From Filosporella fistucella (Eukaryota > Ascomycota > Leotiomycetes > Helotiales): a stretch of 64,000 nucleotides of DNA. The translations under genes were made by a program, and so were the position numbers. Every line of letters begins with the position of its first letter. Within the stretch, counting starts at the first letter, position 1. The stretch is from NCBI GenBank assembly GCA_030077755.1, contig JAQJZZ010000001.1, positions 248,001-312,000 on the forward strand. Reading direction: 5' to 3'. The notes beneath the pieces were generated by a model. The model saw nothing but the letters and a program-made list of their open reading frames with translations. It was not told the DNA's origin and made no database searches. Below, in pieces: positions 1 through 11,201 of the stretch.

Positions 1-382
1 GAGTTTGTTTCTGGACAGGCTTGATCTGGAGAAGATATCAGTATCTGTAAAATATATGCGCGCAAAAGCGCATCTCAGAATCGCATACCTTCATAACCTC
101 ATCCTTCAACTTTGGGAGGAAGAAATCAACGATTTGATACTCCTTGATTGGCAGAGAGTGCAAGTAGATCTCCTCCATCGACTTGATCTTTCCATCCTTA
201 ACAAGACGACCGAGCTTGGTGACGGGTTGCCATTCCTTCTCCTCGTTCTTGTTTGCTCCGCGACGAGGTCCACGTCTTCCACGTCCACGTCCACGATCTC
301 CTCCACGGTCTCCTCCACGATCACCTCTTGATCCAAATCCACCTCCACGAGCAGCAGCTCCGCCTCTTGGTGCGTCAGCCAT
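1..382 (-). CDS. rps2: 40S ribosomal protein S2 (uS5), 5' part, cut by window edge
   Basis: Structural protein of the small cytosolic ribosomal subunit, near the mRNA entry/decoding region. Exon 1 is 89..382 (98 codons), the intron is 26..88 (63 nt, GTATGC...CCAG), and exon 2 starts at 25 and leaves the window after eight codons (IKPVQKQT). The N-terminus has the family's Gly/Arg-rich RGG-type tail (about residues 5-42, repeated GDRGG), followed by the conserved stretch with [12 protein letters not shown] and [20 protein letters not shown]. Joining exon 2 restores the family sequence [13 protein letters not shown]. The start at 382 gives MADAPRGG, the usual fungal N-terminus; an upstream in-frame GTG is not needed. 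About 106 of the roughly 260 residues normal for the family are visible. No damage is seen. Confidence 0.97.
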
Positions 383-2170
383 GATTGTATGAATTGATCG
401 TGGTGAAGAGGTCAATTCTGGGTGTTGGGCGTTGGCGACGATGGTTATCAAAATTTCGAGTGGAAAATGACAATTCGAAGTTCGATTGTGTGGGCAGAGT
501 TAAGCGAGGCTAGTGTCTCGCCGGAGATTCGAGGCAGGAGTAGAAGTTCAGGCATCAACTTTTTTCATTGCACTCTCAACATCGATTCTTCTTTGCAGAG
601 AAATAAATAAAGATATCTCGCTCGACGGGACTATATACGCGCAGTGCTATCGTTCATGTTATCCACCCGGATTTGCCTCCTTCCCGCCAATCTGTGAGTG
701 CTTGAGCTCTCCACCGAATCTGCTTTATGGAGGGGTATCTTTCACGTGATCTGCCCCGCCATTTCACGTCTGTCCCTCCAACGGAAACGCAGCCATCCCA
801 ATTCCACACCGATCAAAATCACCTTGAAAATAATTTCTCAGTCAGTTCGTCCAATAAATATCTTCACTCTGAAAATCATGAACTTGCACTTAACATCAGC
901 ATCAGCAATAATACTCGCCTGCCTAGACTTTAATCCCATCTCAAAATTTCTCATACCATTCCACTTTCCAAATGACGCTCCGCTGGCCCTCCGGGGGCCA
1001 CTGCCGTGGAGGCCGTCCAAAGCTGTCCTTCAATAACAGCAATACCCAGATATAAATCCTAAGAAAGAACATGTCTTAAGTATTAAAACAAATCTCCAAT
1101 CTTTCGCCCCTCCTGTAATCCTAAAACAAAATTCCACAAATCTCAGCATATTCCAAAAATTCCACACCCATCTCATTTCTCACCAGTCATATTGAATAAC
1201 TATTCACTCATATATCCTCACAATTCTCACACTGCTTTCTTCATCAATTACCACATAGGATATTCTATGGTACTTGTAGAATGCATCTCGTTCAAACATT
1301 CTTCATTTCTTAGATATATGATCTTGGACCCCTACAAGGTATTTTTACACCTCTCTCCCCCTCCCATCATAATGATATACGTCGTACCTAACCCAATACA
1401 ATGGAAAATAAGAAACACCAAACGCCTTTCCGATGAAGAGAGTTTCTTGATATGGTCATACATGATTTCCTTCTTCCTGTCCCAGCCTAAGTGCATGATT
1501 GAAAGAACTCTTGATGCGTGGAGGGGATGGGGTGTTATCTGTGTTTTTCCTTCTCTCATGCTTTCTTCTTTTCGATTCGTCGTGTGCTCCAATTCATATG
1601 GAAATGCACTCTTGCTTCCTTGCCTCTCCCTTATATCCCTTGGTATCAAATCAAATCAATCTCTCTCCTATCTCTCCTCCCTCATAGACTGTATTCTGTG
1701 CTCCGCCCCTCTCCTCCCAGTATTCCCAGCCTGCACACACGTCGAAAAACGAAAACTTAGCACCAAGTCCCAACACAAAACATCAGAACACATCTCATAC
1801 CCATCTCGTTTAGATCAAAACAAAAACATAAAGCTTGTCGCACTTCATTCCAGTATGCCACAAGAATTACATTATCTCAACCTATCAGCTCAACAAAAAA
1901 GCCTTTCAACTCAACTCCTTGCATCCCATTTTCCATTCCAGTGCTGCATCTTCAAAGGAAAATAAAGCTCGTCAAAGTGTGTTCAGATATAGATATGCGA
2001 AAACTGTTTCTGTGTGCAAAGCTTGGTGGCCTTCATTTCCCATCAATACAGGTTATTCCCCTATCCAATCCCATCCCATCCGATCCCATCCTTAACTCCA
2101 CGCTCAAATTCAGTATGCTCTTCTCTCTCCCTCTCCCACCACCATGATGATTCTCCTTGCCAATGCCAAA
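383..2170. other. Intergenic: rps2 promoter side and 3' flank of the Zn2Cys6 gene
   Basis: No gene supported. The rps2-proximal part holds an 8-bp E-box-like palindrome at 742-749. From about 1040 the + strand is C/T/A-rich with few Gs. Open frames here, the largest 1192..1965, have biased low-complexity composition and no recognisable motif. I treat them as non-coding. Confidence 0.6.
742..749. promoter_or_regulatory. TCACGTGA palindrome upstream of rps2
   Basis: Perfect 8-bp palindrome TCACGTGA, 360 bp upstream of the rps2 start codon. CACGTG cores are the classic bHLH (Cbf1-type) site in ascomycetes. Function here is inferred from sequence and position only. Confidence 0.4.
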
Positions 2171-3994
2171 CTACCACGAGAACGTAGTCTCCCTATACGT
2201 ATGATTCCCACTATCATTCGTCATCGCGCTCGTAAGCTGGACAGCCAACCACCGCTCCTCAGAGCTAAGATGCATATAACTTATCATATACCTCTTACAC
2301 TCTGGAATCGGCTCTGAATCCTCTGTGATGCCATCCCCTTCTATACTCGACAACCAGGCACAAAGTCTCGCCACGGTAATAGTATCGTAGCATAATCCCT
2401 CTCTGCGAGCTTTACTCCATAGTAACGCTATAGCCTGTCTCCTTATCCTTCGATCTCTGCATTTGGTAGCTGTTACCATGAGCGGTAGAATCGTTCCCAT
2501 ATCCAAAGTAAAACGAGAAGAGTTTGACGGATCCTCGGAAGATTGAATAAGTTGTTGTGCTTTCTGTACGATTTCCGCAAAGAGCGCTGTGTACTCATCG
2601 TACAACAGCTCCGAATGCTCCACACTACTCGCCAAAAGCACAGTCGCGACATTGAAATAGATACTCAACATATCCGACGAACTCGCCATACAATCCCCCG
2701 CTCTAACCTCCTTCGCAAACGCAACTTGGAAGCTAGATCGCCACTGATCCAATTGGAGACTGTAATGATTATGCTGATGTAGCCAGAACGGCGCCGTTAA
2801 CCTCTCCGGATTCTTCTGCGAATGCGCAATAGATTTCCGATAGAATTGCCCGATGCCTTGCATGAGGAAATCAAACGATTCACGTGCTTCCTGCACGCTA
2901 TCAAACGAATCAGCAACGACGACATCTTCCCAATCTGATTCGGGCATTGGGAACGGCGGCGGGACAAACAGTCCCTGGACATCCAGCCGAGCGAACATGC
3001 GGCCCAAATCATCCACAAGCCCATCCTGTATTTCCGAGAGAGAATCCTGCGATAATCTCGAGCTCTGTCCTCGGCGAGCAGTCCGCCAATCAGCTAGCAA
3101 TCGAGATCCCCCTCTGAGATGCGTGAGCGCGCCATCGTAACAACCCTGTAAAGCCTCAAACGTCATGAACAACACGCACGCCGTGAGCGAAGTCCTAAGA
3201 TGTCTCCTCCCGTCCGCGAGGATAGCGCGCAGCGTAGCTATAGCCCTGCTATACTGTCTCAACGCATATTTATGATGCTCATCCAGATGATGCAGATCGA
3301 TCTGCGGGAACCCGCTGAGCGAGAGCCGGGTAGGGAAAGATGTGACTTCCAGACTCTTAGCTAGTGCTCCAAGAGCTATGGTAGCATGTCGTATAGGCGC
3401 ATCTTGATGACATAACTGTAGCACTTTTTCCGTCCAGAACGTAGGATCAAAACTGCCACATATTTCCGCGGCCGTCTTGTCGCAGAAGCGTTGGAAGTAG
3501 CGCCGCTCGTCGGGCGTGCCGGGGATGGCGGCAGAGGGAGAATAGTTCATTACTGACATTGGACGCGGGTGGATAGGGACAGGAGCGATGTTTTTGGAAC
3601 TGTCGTCTAGGGCTTCGGGGGCGTAGCCGCCGCATTCTCGACCGAGATTTTGGCAGCGGATACAGCCTGGTTTTGTCTCGTCGCATTTGACACGGCGTTG
3701 TCTGGGGGTGCGTGTTAGATTTGTAGGCAGATATTTATGTGGGGTTTGGGTGTGGGGATGGATGATGCTATTCCCAGCTACGAGATGGGAAAAGCGGGGT
3801 ACATGTAAAATTTAGAAATGAGAACAGATAAACAAAATAAAAACATACTTGCAAGTCGAACACCCAGTCTTCGATCTAGGCCCACTCTTTCGTAGTCCCT
3901 GGCTCCTAGAAGATTGTTCCGGGGACGCCTGATCAGGAGCAGCGAACTGATTGAAGAACTTGTAGACATTTGGATATGGATGCCTCAACGCCAT
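2171..3994 (-). CDS. Zn(2)-C6 fungal-type transcription factor
   Basis: Probable DNA-binding transcription regulator acting in the nucleus. Exon 1 is 3849..3994, the intron 3702..3848 (147 nt, GTATGT...CCCCAG), exon 2 2171..3701; 558 residues. The zinc cluster is complete only after splicing: Cys45, 48, 55, 62, 65 and 72 with spacing C-x2-C-x6-C-x6-C-x2-C-x6-C, preceded by the basic SGPRSKTG and containing KQRRVKCDETKPGC. The remaining 480 residues match the general shape of the fungal-specific regulatory domain (DUF3468/PF11951-like), with helical segments such as QFYRKSIAHS and an ALGALAKS stretch. The start at 3994 is the first ATG in frame ahead of the zinc cluster. Target genes cannot be read from sequence. 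It lies alone, with over 7 kb of gene-free DNA upstream. Confidence 0.9.
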
Positions 3995-5036
3995 TTTCTC
4001 TTCTCTTTCTTCCTCTCTCTCTCAAAAAATAAAATAAATACCAGGTACCAGAAACCGCAAGATTAAAAGGCAGTAGTAGCAGGACCAGCAAATCCGATTT
4101 CCTACAAGCAAAGATACCACGCCCTCAATCCAACCATCTAAGCAGGATCAGCCGAGTTCCAGAGGAAATACCTAGGGGCAGTCGTAGGAGAGGTCTCGAT
4201 ACTATTCCGAAGGAGCGTCGTCTTATACCCCGTTCTCGGTTTGGACATTGGATGGTGTTCGCGAATGGGAAAAGGTGATTCCAGAAGATTGAAATGAGGT
4301 TATAGAGATGAACAGGATTGAGACGACGTTGGACGATTCATAAAGGCCTGCACGTATAGCATGTCCAAACAGGCTGTGGGCGAGCGACCTTTGAACTAGG
4401 GCGGGTCTCTGTCTGATCAGGTCAGGTAGGATAAGACAGGGTCAGGGCTAGGGTTGCTTGGGTTGACTGGAGTGGAGGGGACAGAGAATGGGTTGATGTG
4501 ATGAACAGGCAGTAGGAACCGTTTCCGTGGGCCGTTTGGGGTTCTTGTGTTGAAGGTTGATTTCTGCTTTAGGTCTTGCCCATTTCCTCGTTGTAGGTTG
4601 AATCAGGATGATAGCCAGGAAGGGGGGTTGGAAGAAGAGGGAAGGACCTGGGTTTGTAGGATGTATGGAGATTGTTTGGAAGAATTGCGCAGCAGTCAGT
4701 TTTAGGTGCGGTAAGGCTTTGGTAAGGTTTGGGGATGGGATCGAGTGGTGGTAGTGGTGGTGGTAGTGGTTGACTGGTGGTGGATTTTGGTGCTGGCGAA
4801 TGCCTTTATGGGTAATCTCTGTTTTGGGGTGTGATAGTGCGCATGGGACCAATCTGGCTAAATCGTTGATATCCCAGCTGGGGATTGGGGGCATCAGAAT
4901 GGGACTGGGACTGGGACGGGGACGGGGACTGGATCCAGTAAATAGACTCACATATGATGTGACGGGTTCCGGAACCTAGCCTACGGGGGAAGGATTTGAT
5001 GGTAAGGGATGAGATGTGAAGAGAGATGTGTGGATT

Positions 5037-5066
5037 GAATGAATGGATGGATGGATGAAAGGATGG
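5037..5066. repeat. GGAT/GAAT tetranucleotide repeat
   Basis: Short run of GGATG/GAATG units (GAATGGATGGATGGATGAAA core). Its complement, ATCC repeats, occurs at 8237-8255. Confidence 0.8.
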
Positions 5067-5242
5067 GACGAGCGTTGAGTTGTGAGTTGTGAGTGTGAGG
5101 GTGAGTGAGAGTGAGATTGAGCGATGTGATTTTGTAGTATGGTAAGCTAAGGAATAGTCGAGAAGGATTATAAAAGGGAGATGGAGGGGGGTGTCAGGTA
5201 AGGTATGGGAAGTAGTAAAATAATAGGTATCGAATGGTCAGT

Positions 5243-5266
5243 GGTAAGGTAAGGTAAAGTAGGGTA
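5243..5266. repeat. GGTAA pentanucleotide repeat
   Basis: GGTAAGGTAAGGTAAAG run. The complementary TTACC units appear at 5634-5671 and 8218-8238. Confidence 0.75.
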
Positions 5267-5633
5267 TGAATGAAATAATTACTAGTCCCTCGCACTGCAC
5301 ATTACAGTACAAGTAGGTAGGGTAGAGCGAACAGAAAGGCGCGGAGGAGAGAAGAGTGGATTATTTTCCCCTCATCCAAGAAGAACGACCTCGACCATTT
5401 CCCCCAGGAAAAGATCATAGTCACATAGTGGGATCCCAAGGTGTGGATAATGCCAGGGATAAAAGAGGCGTGGGCCAGTTAGAAGCGAGGTAGATATTAA
5501 AAGAGACTGGGGATAGCTTCACGTGAGAGCGGTATATGGAATGGGATAGGTAGGATGGGGATAGGGGTGGATGCGGATGGTGGTAGTAGTAGTAGTGTGG
5601 TGTACGGAGGTAGTGGTTGTCACTTTCACGGAG

Positions 5634-5671
5634 TACCTTACCTTACCTTACCTTAACTTACCTTAGCTACC
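5634..5671. repeat. TTACC pentanucleotide repeat
   Basis: Seven near-perfect TACCT/TAACT units. This is inverted relative to the GGTAA run about 370 bp upstream, so the two could pair in single-stranded form. Confidence 0.8.
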
Positions 5672-8217
5672 TAGTGAGTGTGCATGATGCATTGTGCGGT
5701 AAGTGAGGTTAGCTAAGATAATTGGAAGTTTGAAGCAAAAACAGGTGAGAGTGTTCTAGAGTGTCAGAGTGAGTCGAAGTGTAGATTGAGTAGGTAAGGT
5801 TAATGGTGTAACGGGGCAAGACAGGGCCAGCTCTCCGTAGTTTGGTTGAGCTAAGGCAGAGAAAAGACTTGGTGACCGTGGCAGTGGCAGTGGCAGAGAG
5901 GCTTGGCTAGCTGGTTATGCTTGTGCCTCGTGCTCGTGCTCGGGCTTAATGTAGGTAGCTTGATTGATTTGCACGGAGGCAAGCAAATGGAAGGCAAAGA
6001 CAAATGCAAAGCAGAAAATAATTGATGAGGTGAAACGGTGGAAGAGAAGGCTTGGAGATGAAGTAAGATGCATAAGTATGAGAATTGCACTGCCTTCAAA
6101 TAAGGAGATGATAGCTTGGGTGTATTCATATGCGCTTAGAGTGCACAGAGTATAGGTAGGTCAGTAGGTAGTTTACTAAAAGTAATAGTAATCCGGCGAA
6201 TAATAATGCATAAACACGAGAAATTAGATGGTCTAATGCTCTCATATCACACAATAGGAAAATAAACCACGGCATAAACACTCATAAAAAACCAGCACTC
6301 TGACTGCCATTGCCACTACCACTGCCACTTCTCTACCTCAATCCGGTAAACGCATCAAACATCAACGCATTCCACCCTCATTCTCAATCTCAATTCCCCT
6401 CCTCGCTTCCCCTCTGCGCCACATCATGCATCTTCACTCTTTTTCATTCATTCATTCCACCACTCACGCACCACCCACCTCATCCACCCTCCAAACCTGA
6501 CAGCTGAGGCGAGTCCCTCATCCCTGTTCCCCTCCCGGAAAAACCTGCAAATTCCATAAGCGAAATCCAGATCCGTCAAATGATAGGTTCGCGTGTAGTC
6601 ACGTTGAGCGAGAAGGGTTTAGCGCTGATGTGACGGAGGCAATATGAGTGCACGCCGACAGGGGTTTCTCGGAGAAGAGTACCGAAGTCCCGGAACAACT
6701 CGTCCCTTTGTTTTGTAAGGACGGAGCGGAGAGGAGAGGAGGAGACACGGCAGAAGTGGTGAGTGGTGAGTGGTAAGTGGTGATGTACGAGGTATTTTTT
6801 ATTTGCTTGTGTGATGATGGAAGAGGAAACTTCTGAATAACAGCAAAGAAGGCTTGGTACGGAGAGAAGGGACAGCATGCGAGAAGATTCTTCTTGGACA
6901 GACTTGGTATTCTTACTCGACACACAACTCTCACATCTAATTACATATATTCCTTCCCATCGGATTGGAGACACGGAACGAAGGAATGTTTATCCATCTT
7001 TGTTCAACTTGGCTTGACGGAGGGAAACACGGTAACTACTCGTATTGGATCATTGTTGCGGTGAGGGATTCAAGGAATGGATGATGCAGCACGCCCGTGA
7101 TGCGAGATGGTGAGTAATAGACTGGTAGCGAGCACGATGGTAAGAAATCAAGGTTGGAGTAAGGGTAGTAGGATTAGGAACATGATTTTCAGCTACTATC
7201 TATCTAGCTATAATGCAGTACCGAATATGGATGTAATCGTGATGGTGGACTTATAAGCATTTGTTTCTGGTTTGTTTTAGCCAGCTGATTGTGGTGAGAA
7301 TTGGAAGCATTTGAGATATTCGTGTTCTACTACGTAGACAAGGAGGGGATACGAGGTGAAGATATCGTGATATGCAAATACCACAACTAGGACTTATATT
7401 CGCTGTCATCTCTATCAATCCTATCAAACCTTCTAGCTCCGATTCCCATCTCATCTAGATCTCCACTTACCTGCTTATCACACCTCCTATCAAACATCCT
7501 CCTATCAAACAACCTCCGTACCAACTAACCCCTTCCCACGATCAGCCCAATAACAATCAATCCCTTTCCATATTCAGCACCACCAATCTGTAAACCAAAC
7601 CAAACCCAACCCACTTCCCCGCCTCTCATCCCATGATTCAAAACCAGACTCTTAACCATGTCTTACCACCATCACCATCCCCTCAAAACCACCACCTCAA
7701 TTAAGGTGCACACTACTGCACCTCGTCTACCCAGGGTCAAAACCACCAGTCCCTCTTGCCTGCTCATCGTTCCTGCGTCCCAGTTTCTACACCGTGTCTG
7801 CTCAATCGGGTTTAGGAGGATGGGCCCCACGTCAGCCTTACCCGTTTATCTGTATCTTTTATCTTTATTTGTGTGTATTACACTTTTCTAGGTGTGATTT
7901 TTGTGGGAGAGGGGGAGGGCGGTAGGTACAGGACTTAGTCTGGGGAGGGGACACCACGTGGTAGGACGGGAGTGTATAGTGCTTAGATCTAGATTAGGTG
8001 GGGAGGAAGGAAATAGATTAAAATTATTATTTCATCGGATTTTTCTTTCCTGAGAGTCTGGTTTACATGTTTAGGAGTGAGGTTATGTGTAATATATATT
8101 TTCTCTGAGAAGAACTCAAACATTTACCTTCTCCATAAACTCACAATCCCTCCTATCTTATTCAGGAATCATCCACTAACAAAACCCACCCTCTCCTCTG
8201 CACTGCACCCACATCCT

Positions 8218-8255
8218 CTTACCTTACCTTACCTTACCATCCATCCATCCATCCA
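8218..8255. repeat. TTACC run joined to ATCC run
   Basis: TTACCTTACCTTACC followed directly by four ATCC units. Both motifs are complements of the simple repeats at 5.0-5.3 kb. Confidence 0.8.
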
Positions 8256-8710
8256 ACACCTCAAATCCTCACCGCATACTCAATGTTTCAACCCCCTTTC
8301 CACCATATATCCCCGCGCCGCCTATCCTACAGACAGACGTCGCATCGCATATTTATGCTCTATACCACCCCTGTATACATTTCTAGAACATGCAAGTAGT
8401 GTGATATTCCTTCTATGGTTATTCTAGAAGCTAGGGGGTCTTTTTATTTTGGAAGGGTAGAGCGGGTATTTTTTACTCTGCTTTTCCTGTCGGGTTTGGG
8501 CCCTGTTTTCCTGGGGTTTTGTCCTCTTTTTTTTTCGGATGTTGGATGTTGGATTTGGATGTTGGTGTTTCAACTCTTCTCTTTCAATGGGTTTGAGAGG
8601 GTACTAGGTCAGATGTTGTTACTATGAGTAGGTATATTTTATTTGTCTGCTTATTCTATTGCGAATTGTAGTTGGTAAGAACTTAGAATGAAAGTCGTCA
8701 TCTTGTTTCA

Positions 8711-9110
8711 TATTTTTACTCTTCTAGAACACATCAGCGAACCTCCTGCTTACTGTCCGCTTTTCCTCGGATCATTCTCTCCGGGTCGAATCAATCATAT
8801 CATCTCCTTCGTGTTTCCAGACCTGTAGTTCTTGTATACTTATCCTTTACCAAACTTCTACTACCCTTCTAGAATTTATCAGCCAATGTCCAGCTGACTT
8901 TCCGGCCTTGATTCGACTCATTCAGCCACCCTGATCAATAATATCGTCTTTGGATTATCAGCCCTGACTTCTAGCATTTTCATCTTCTACCAAACTTCTA
9001 CCACCCTTCTAAAAAATATCAGAAATGCCACTGCTTACTTCTAACTCGTTCCCTCGGATGATCCCCGAGATCTAATGAATCATATCTCCTCCTTCGCATC
9101 CTCAAACTCC
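8711..9110. repeat. Three-unit diverged tandem repeat, about 140 bp per unit
   Basis: The landmark CTTCTAGAAyaTATCAG-like box recurs at 8717-8737, 8861-8882 and 9001-9022, steps of about 145 and 140 bp. It is followed in units 1 and 3 by matching text around TGCTTACT...CCTCGGATsAT and AATCATATCwTCTCCTTCG. Unit 2 is the most diverged. The ORFs inside do not run through the units, so this looks like non-coding tandem duplication. Confidence 0.7.
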
Positions 9111-11201
9111 CCTATCTCCCACTCTCTTACCAGTTACAATACGTCTTTCACCCTTTCTCCCAACTTTCTAAAACGCATAACATAAGATGACGATATCTCT
9201 TCCAGGCAAAGCTTATCCCATCCTTCTCTCGGGAATATCCACTTCCCCGAAGCCCACACCCATCTCCATTTCCCGAGCTTATCTTACTCGGTGAATAGAA
9301 TAAGCTTCTAGAAACAAACAAACCCACGTTTCGTTTCGGGATGTTAGATAATATCCTCGAGCGTTTGATTGCGAATGCGGCGAAGTAATGCGTCATCTAT
9401 AGCGTTAGTGTTACATGATGAGATGAACTATACGAGATGCGGCTATGCTACCACGAGGTGGTGGCGAAGCTGAGATGTGAGAATGAGGCTGCTTAGTAGA
9501 AGCTATAATGCATTTCTTTGTTTCATGTTTCCTTGCGTGGGGTTTGGGATTGTCCTAATTAGGGATTGCTTCATTCTATTACATAAACTTATTTGTGTAG
9601 AATAGGTGATGATGCTTCTGTGAACATAAAGGGGAGGGGATAGGATGAAAGTCTCTGATCGAGGCTTTAGAGTTGACGTGAAGAGGCTGAGTCTTGCATT
9701 ACTTGGACGACATCATGCTTCACTTTATGATATACCGGTTTTTGGTACATTTCTATTTTCAAGTATCTGGATATTCAAGTGATGCAAGCTCATTAATGGG
9801 ATTGAAATCTCTACCAAATCTGTTTCTGCACCTTCTGCTTCTCACTTATAATGAAACCTCTCCATTCCTCTCTACTCCCTGATAACTGAACGAATGCGAA
9901 GCCTGCATCTTCCTTACCTCCCAACAGTTTCACTTTCTGTTATGCCTTGAGATTTTACCTAATAGCTTACATCAATTTCGCCTCTCTCCTACTCTTTCTG
10001 CAATTCTTTGTCTGTAACAATTAACAATAATTTTCGCAATACTTTCCCAGCAGAGGCCAATATGCGTTAGAACTATTCACTACTTCCGTCTTGCAATTCC
10101 GCACCGTTTCCTGTTTACATTCTACCTCTGATTAGAAGAATTCTCTCCTTTGGACATAAGGTTTCATCCTTGTAACTTACTATGTCTTATCACATAAAAA
10201 TATGCTTCATCAAGACTTCATAGTACCTTTTCAATCCAATCGTTCTCCAGAATCTAATCTGGTAATTGTGTAAGACCAAGATATCATCTGTAGATCCATT
10301 CACATCCTCTCAACCCATACCTCAAACCTACTTATCCCAGTCTAATCTCTACCCCTCTCTCTATATTCAAGCTATATCTACAATTATCAATATTACATAG
10401 TACATCCTACTTTTCATTCTCGCTCATACGCTATTGCTATTATTTTAGGTACTCCTCTTCGTGTACCGATAACATTTGGATTATCAACCCTTGTTTCGGT
10501 ATTAATTAATCAAGCACCTCAATAGTATTTCCCATTTTTAAAACATAAATACCCAATTTTTCTTCCCCCTCTTGTTGGGTGTCTTTATTCTATTTCCTAG
10601 CATATACAAATCTTCGGAAAATTCTTTAATTCTAAGTAGAATTCGATAAATTTATCGCATTTTTCAATTCTTGCCTTCAAACTCTTTGGATCGGGTTTTA
10701 TATTGGCCAAATGATTATCACAGTCTGTTAAATCATAAGGGGTTATATTTATGATAATATGGGCAGACTTTTCCTTTCCAATTAACTATTACTTTGTTAA
10801 TCTCTTCTAGTCTAGACTGATTTCTTAACGACAGATGAGTTACTGATTATTATATCCGACTTCCAGAATACTTTTCTTTCCTTCAATCTTTATTATTTGG
10901 CAATAATTGGGTTTAAGCCATAGAGGAGATAGAAGTTATAGAAGTCTTGCTAGCTTATCGTTCAATCCATTCTTCATTCAGAAACGTTTCTCGAGATTTT
11001 CTTTTTCGGGATGTGTCATTTATTGGCCGACAGACGAGTCAATCGAAGTCCTCCTCTTCAGCCATTCCCAGCACTTTCCGTTTCGGTCACCGAGATACAG
11101 CTACTCTCGTGCGCACCTCACAAAATATTTCAAATTTTCTTCATACATCTTCTCACCTTCTCGACGGCACCTCAACTCTTGTTGGGAGCATCTAATCAAC
11201 C

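Larger units (their letters stand above)
3995..11201. other. 7.2-kb gene-free region upstream of the Zn2Cys6 gene
   Basis: No coding region supported. About 4.2-6.1 kb is G/A-rich on the + strand, so pyrimidine-rich in the direction the Zn2Cys6 gene is read, as in many fungal promoters and long leaders. About 6.3-6.5, 7.4-7.8 and 8.1-8.4 kb are C/T/A-rich on the + strand. Simple repeats and a 140-bp tandem repeat are listed separately. Open frames inside (for example 4448..4951 and 6576..6974) look like low-complexity noise. Long 5' leaders, non-coding RNAs or decayed repeats are all possible. Confidence 0.55.

Noticed and set aside
1192..1965. 257-codon open frame on the + strand
   Set aside because: C/T/A-rich low-complexity DNA with few Gs opens frames by chance. 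No motif, no partner exons, and overlapping frames are equally open.
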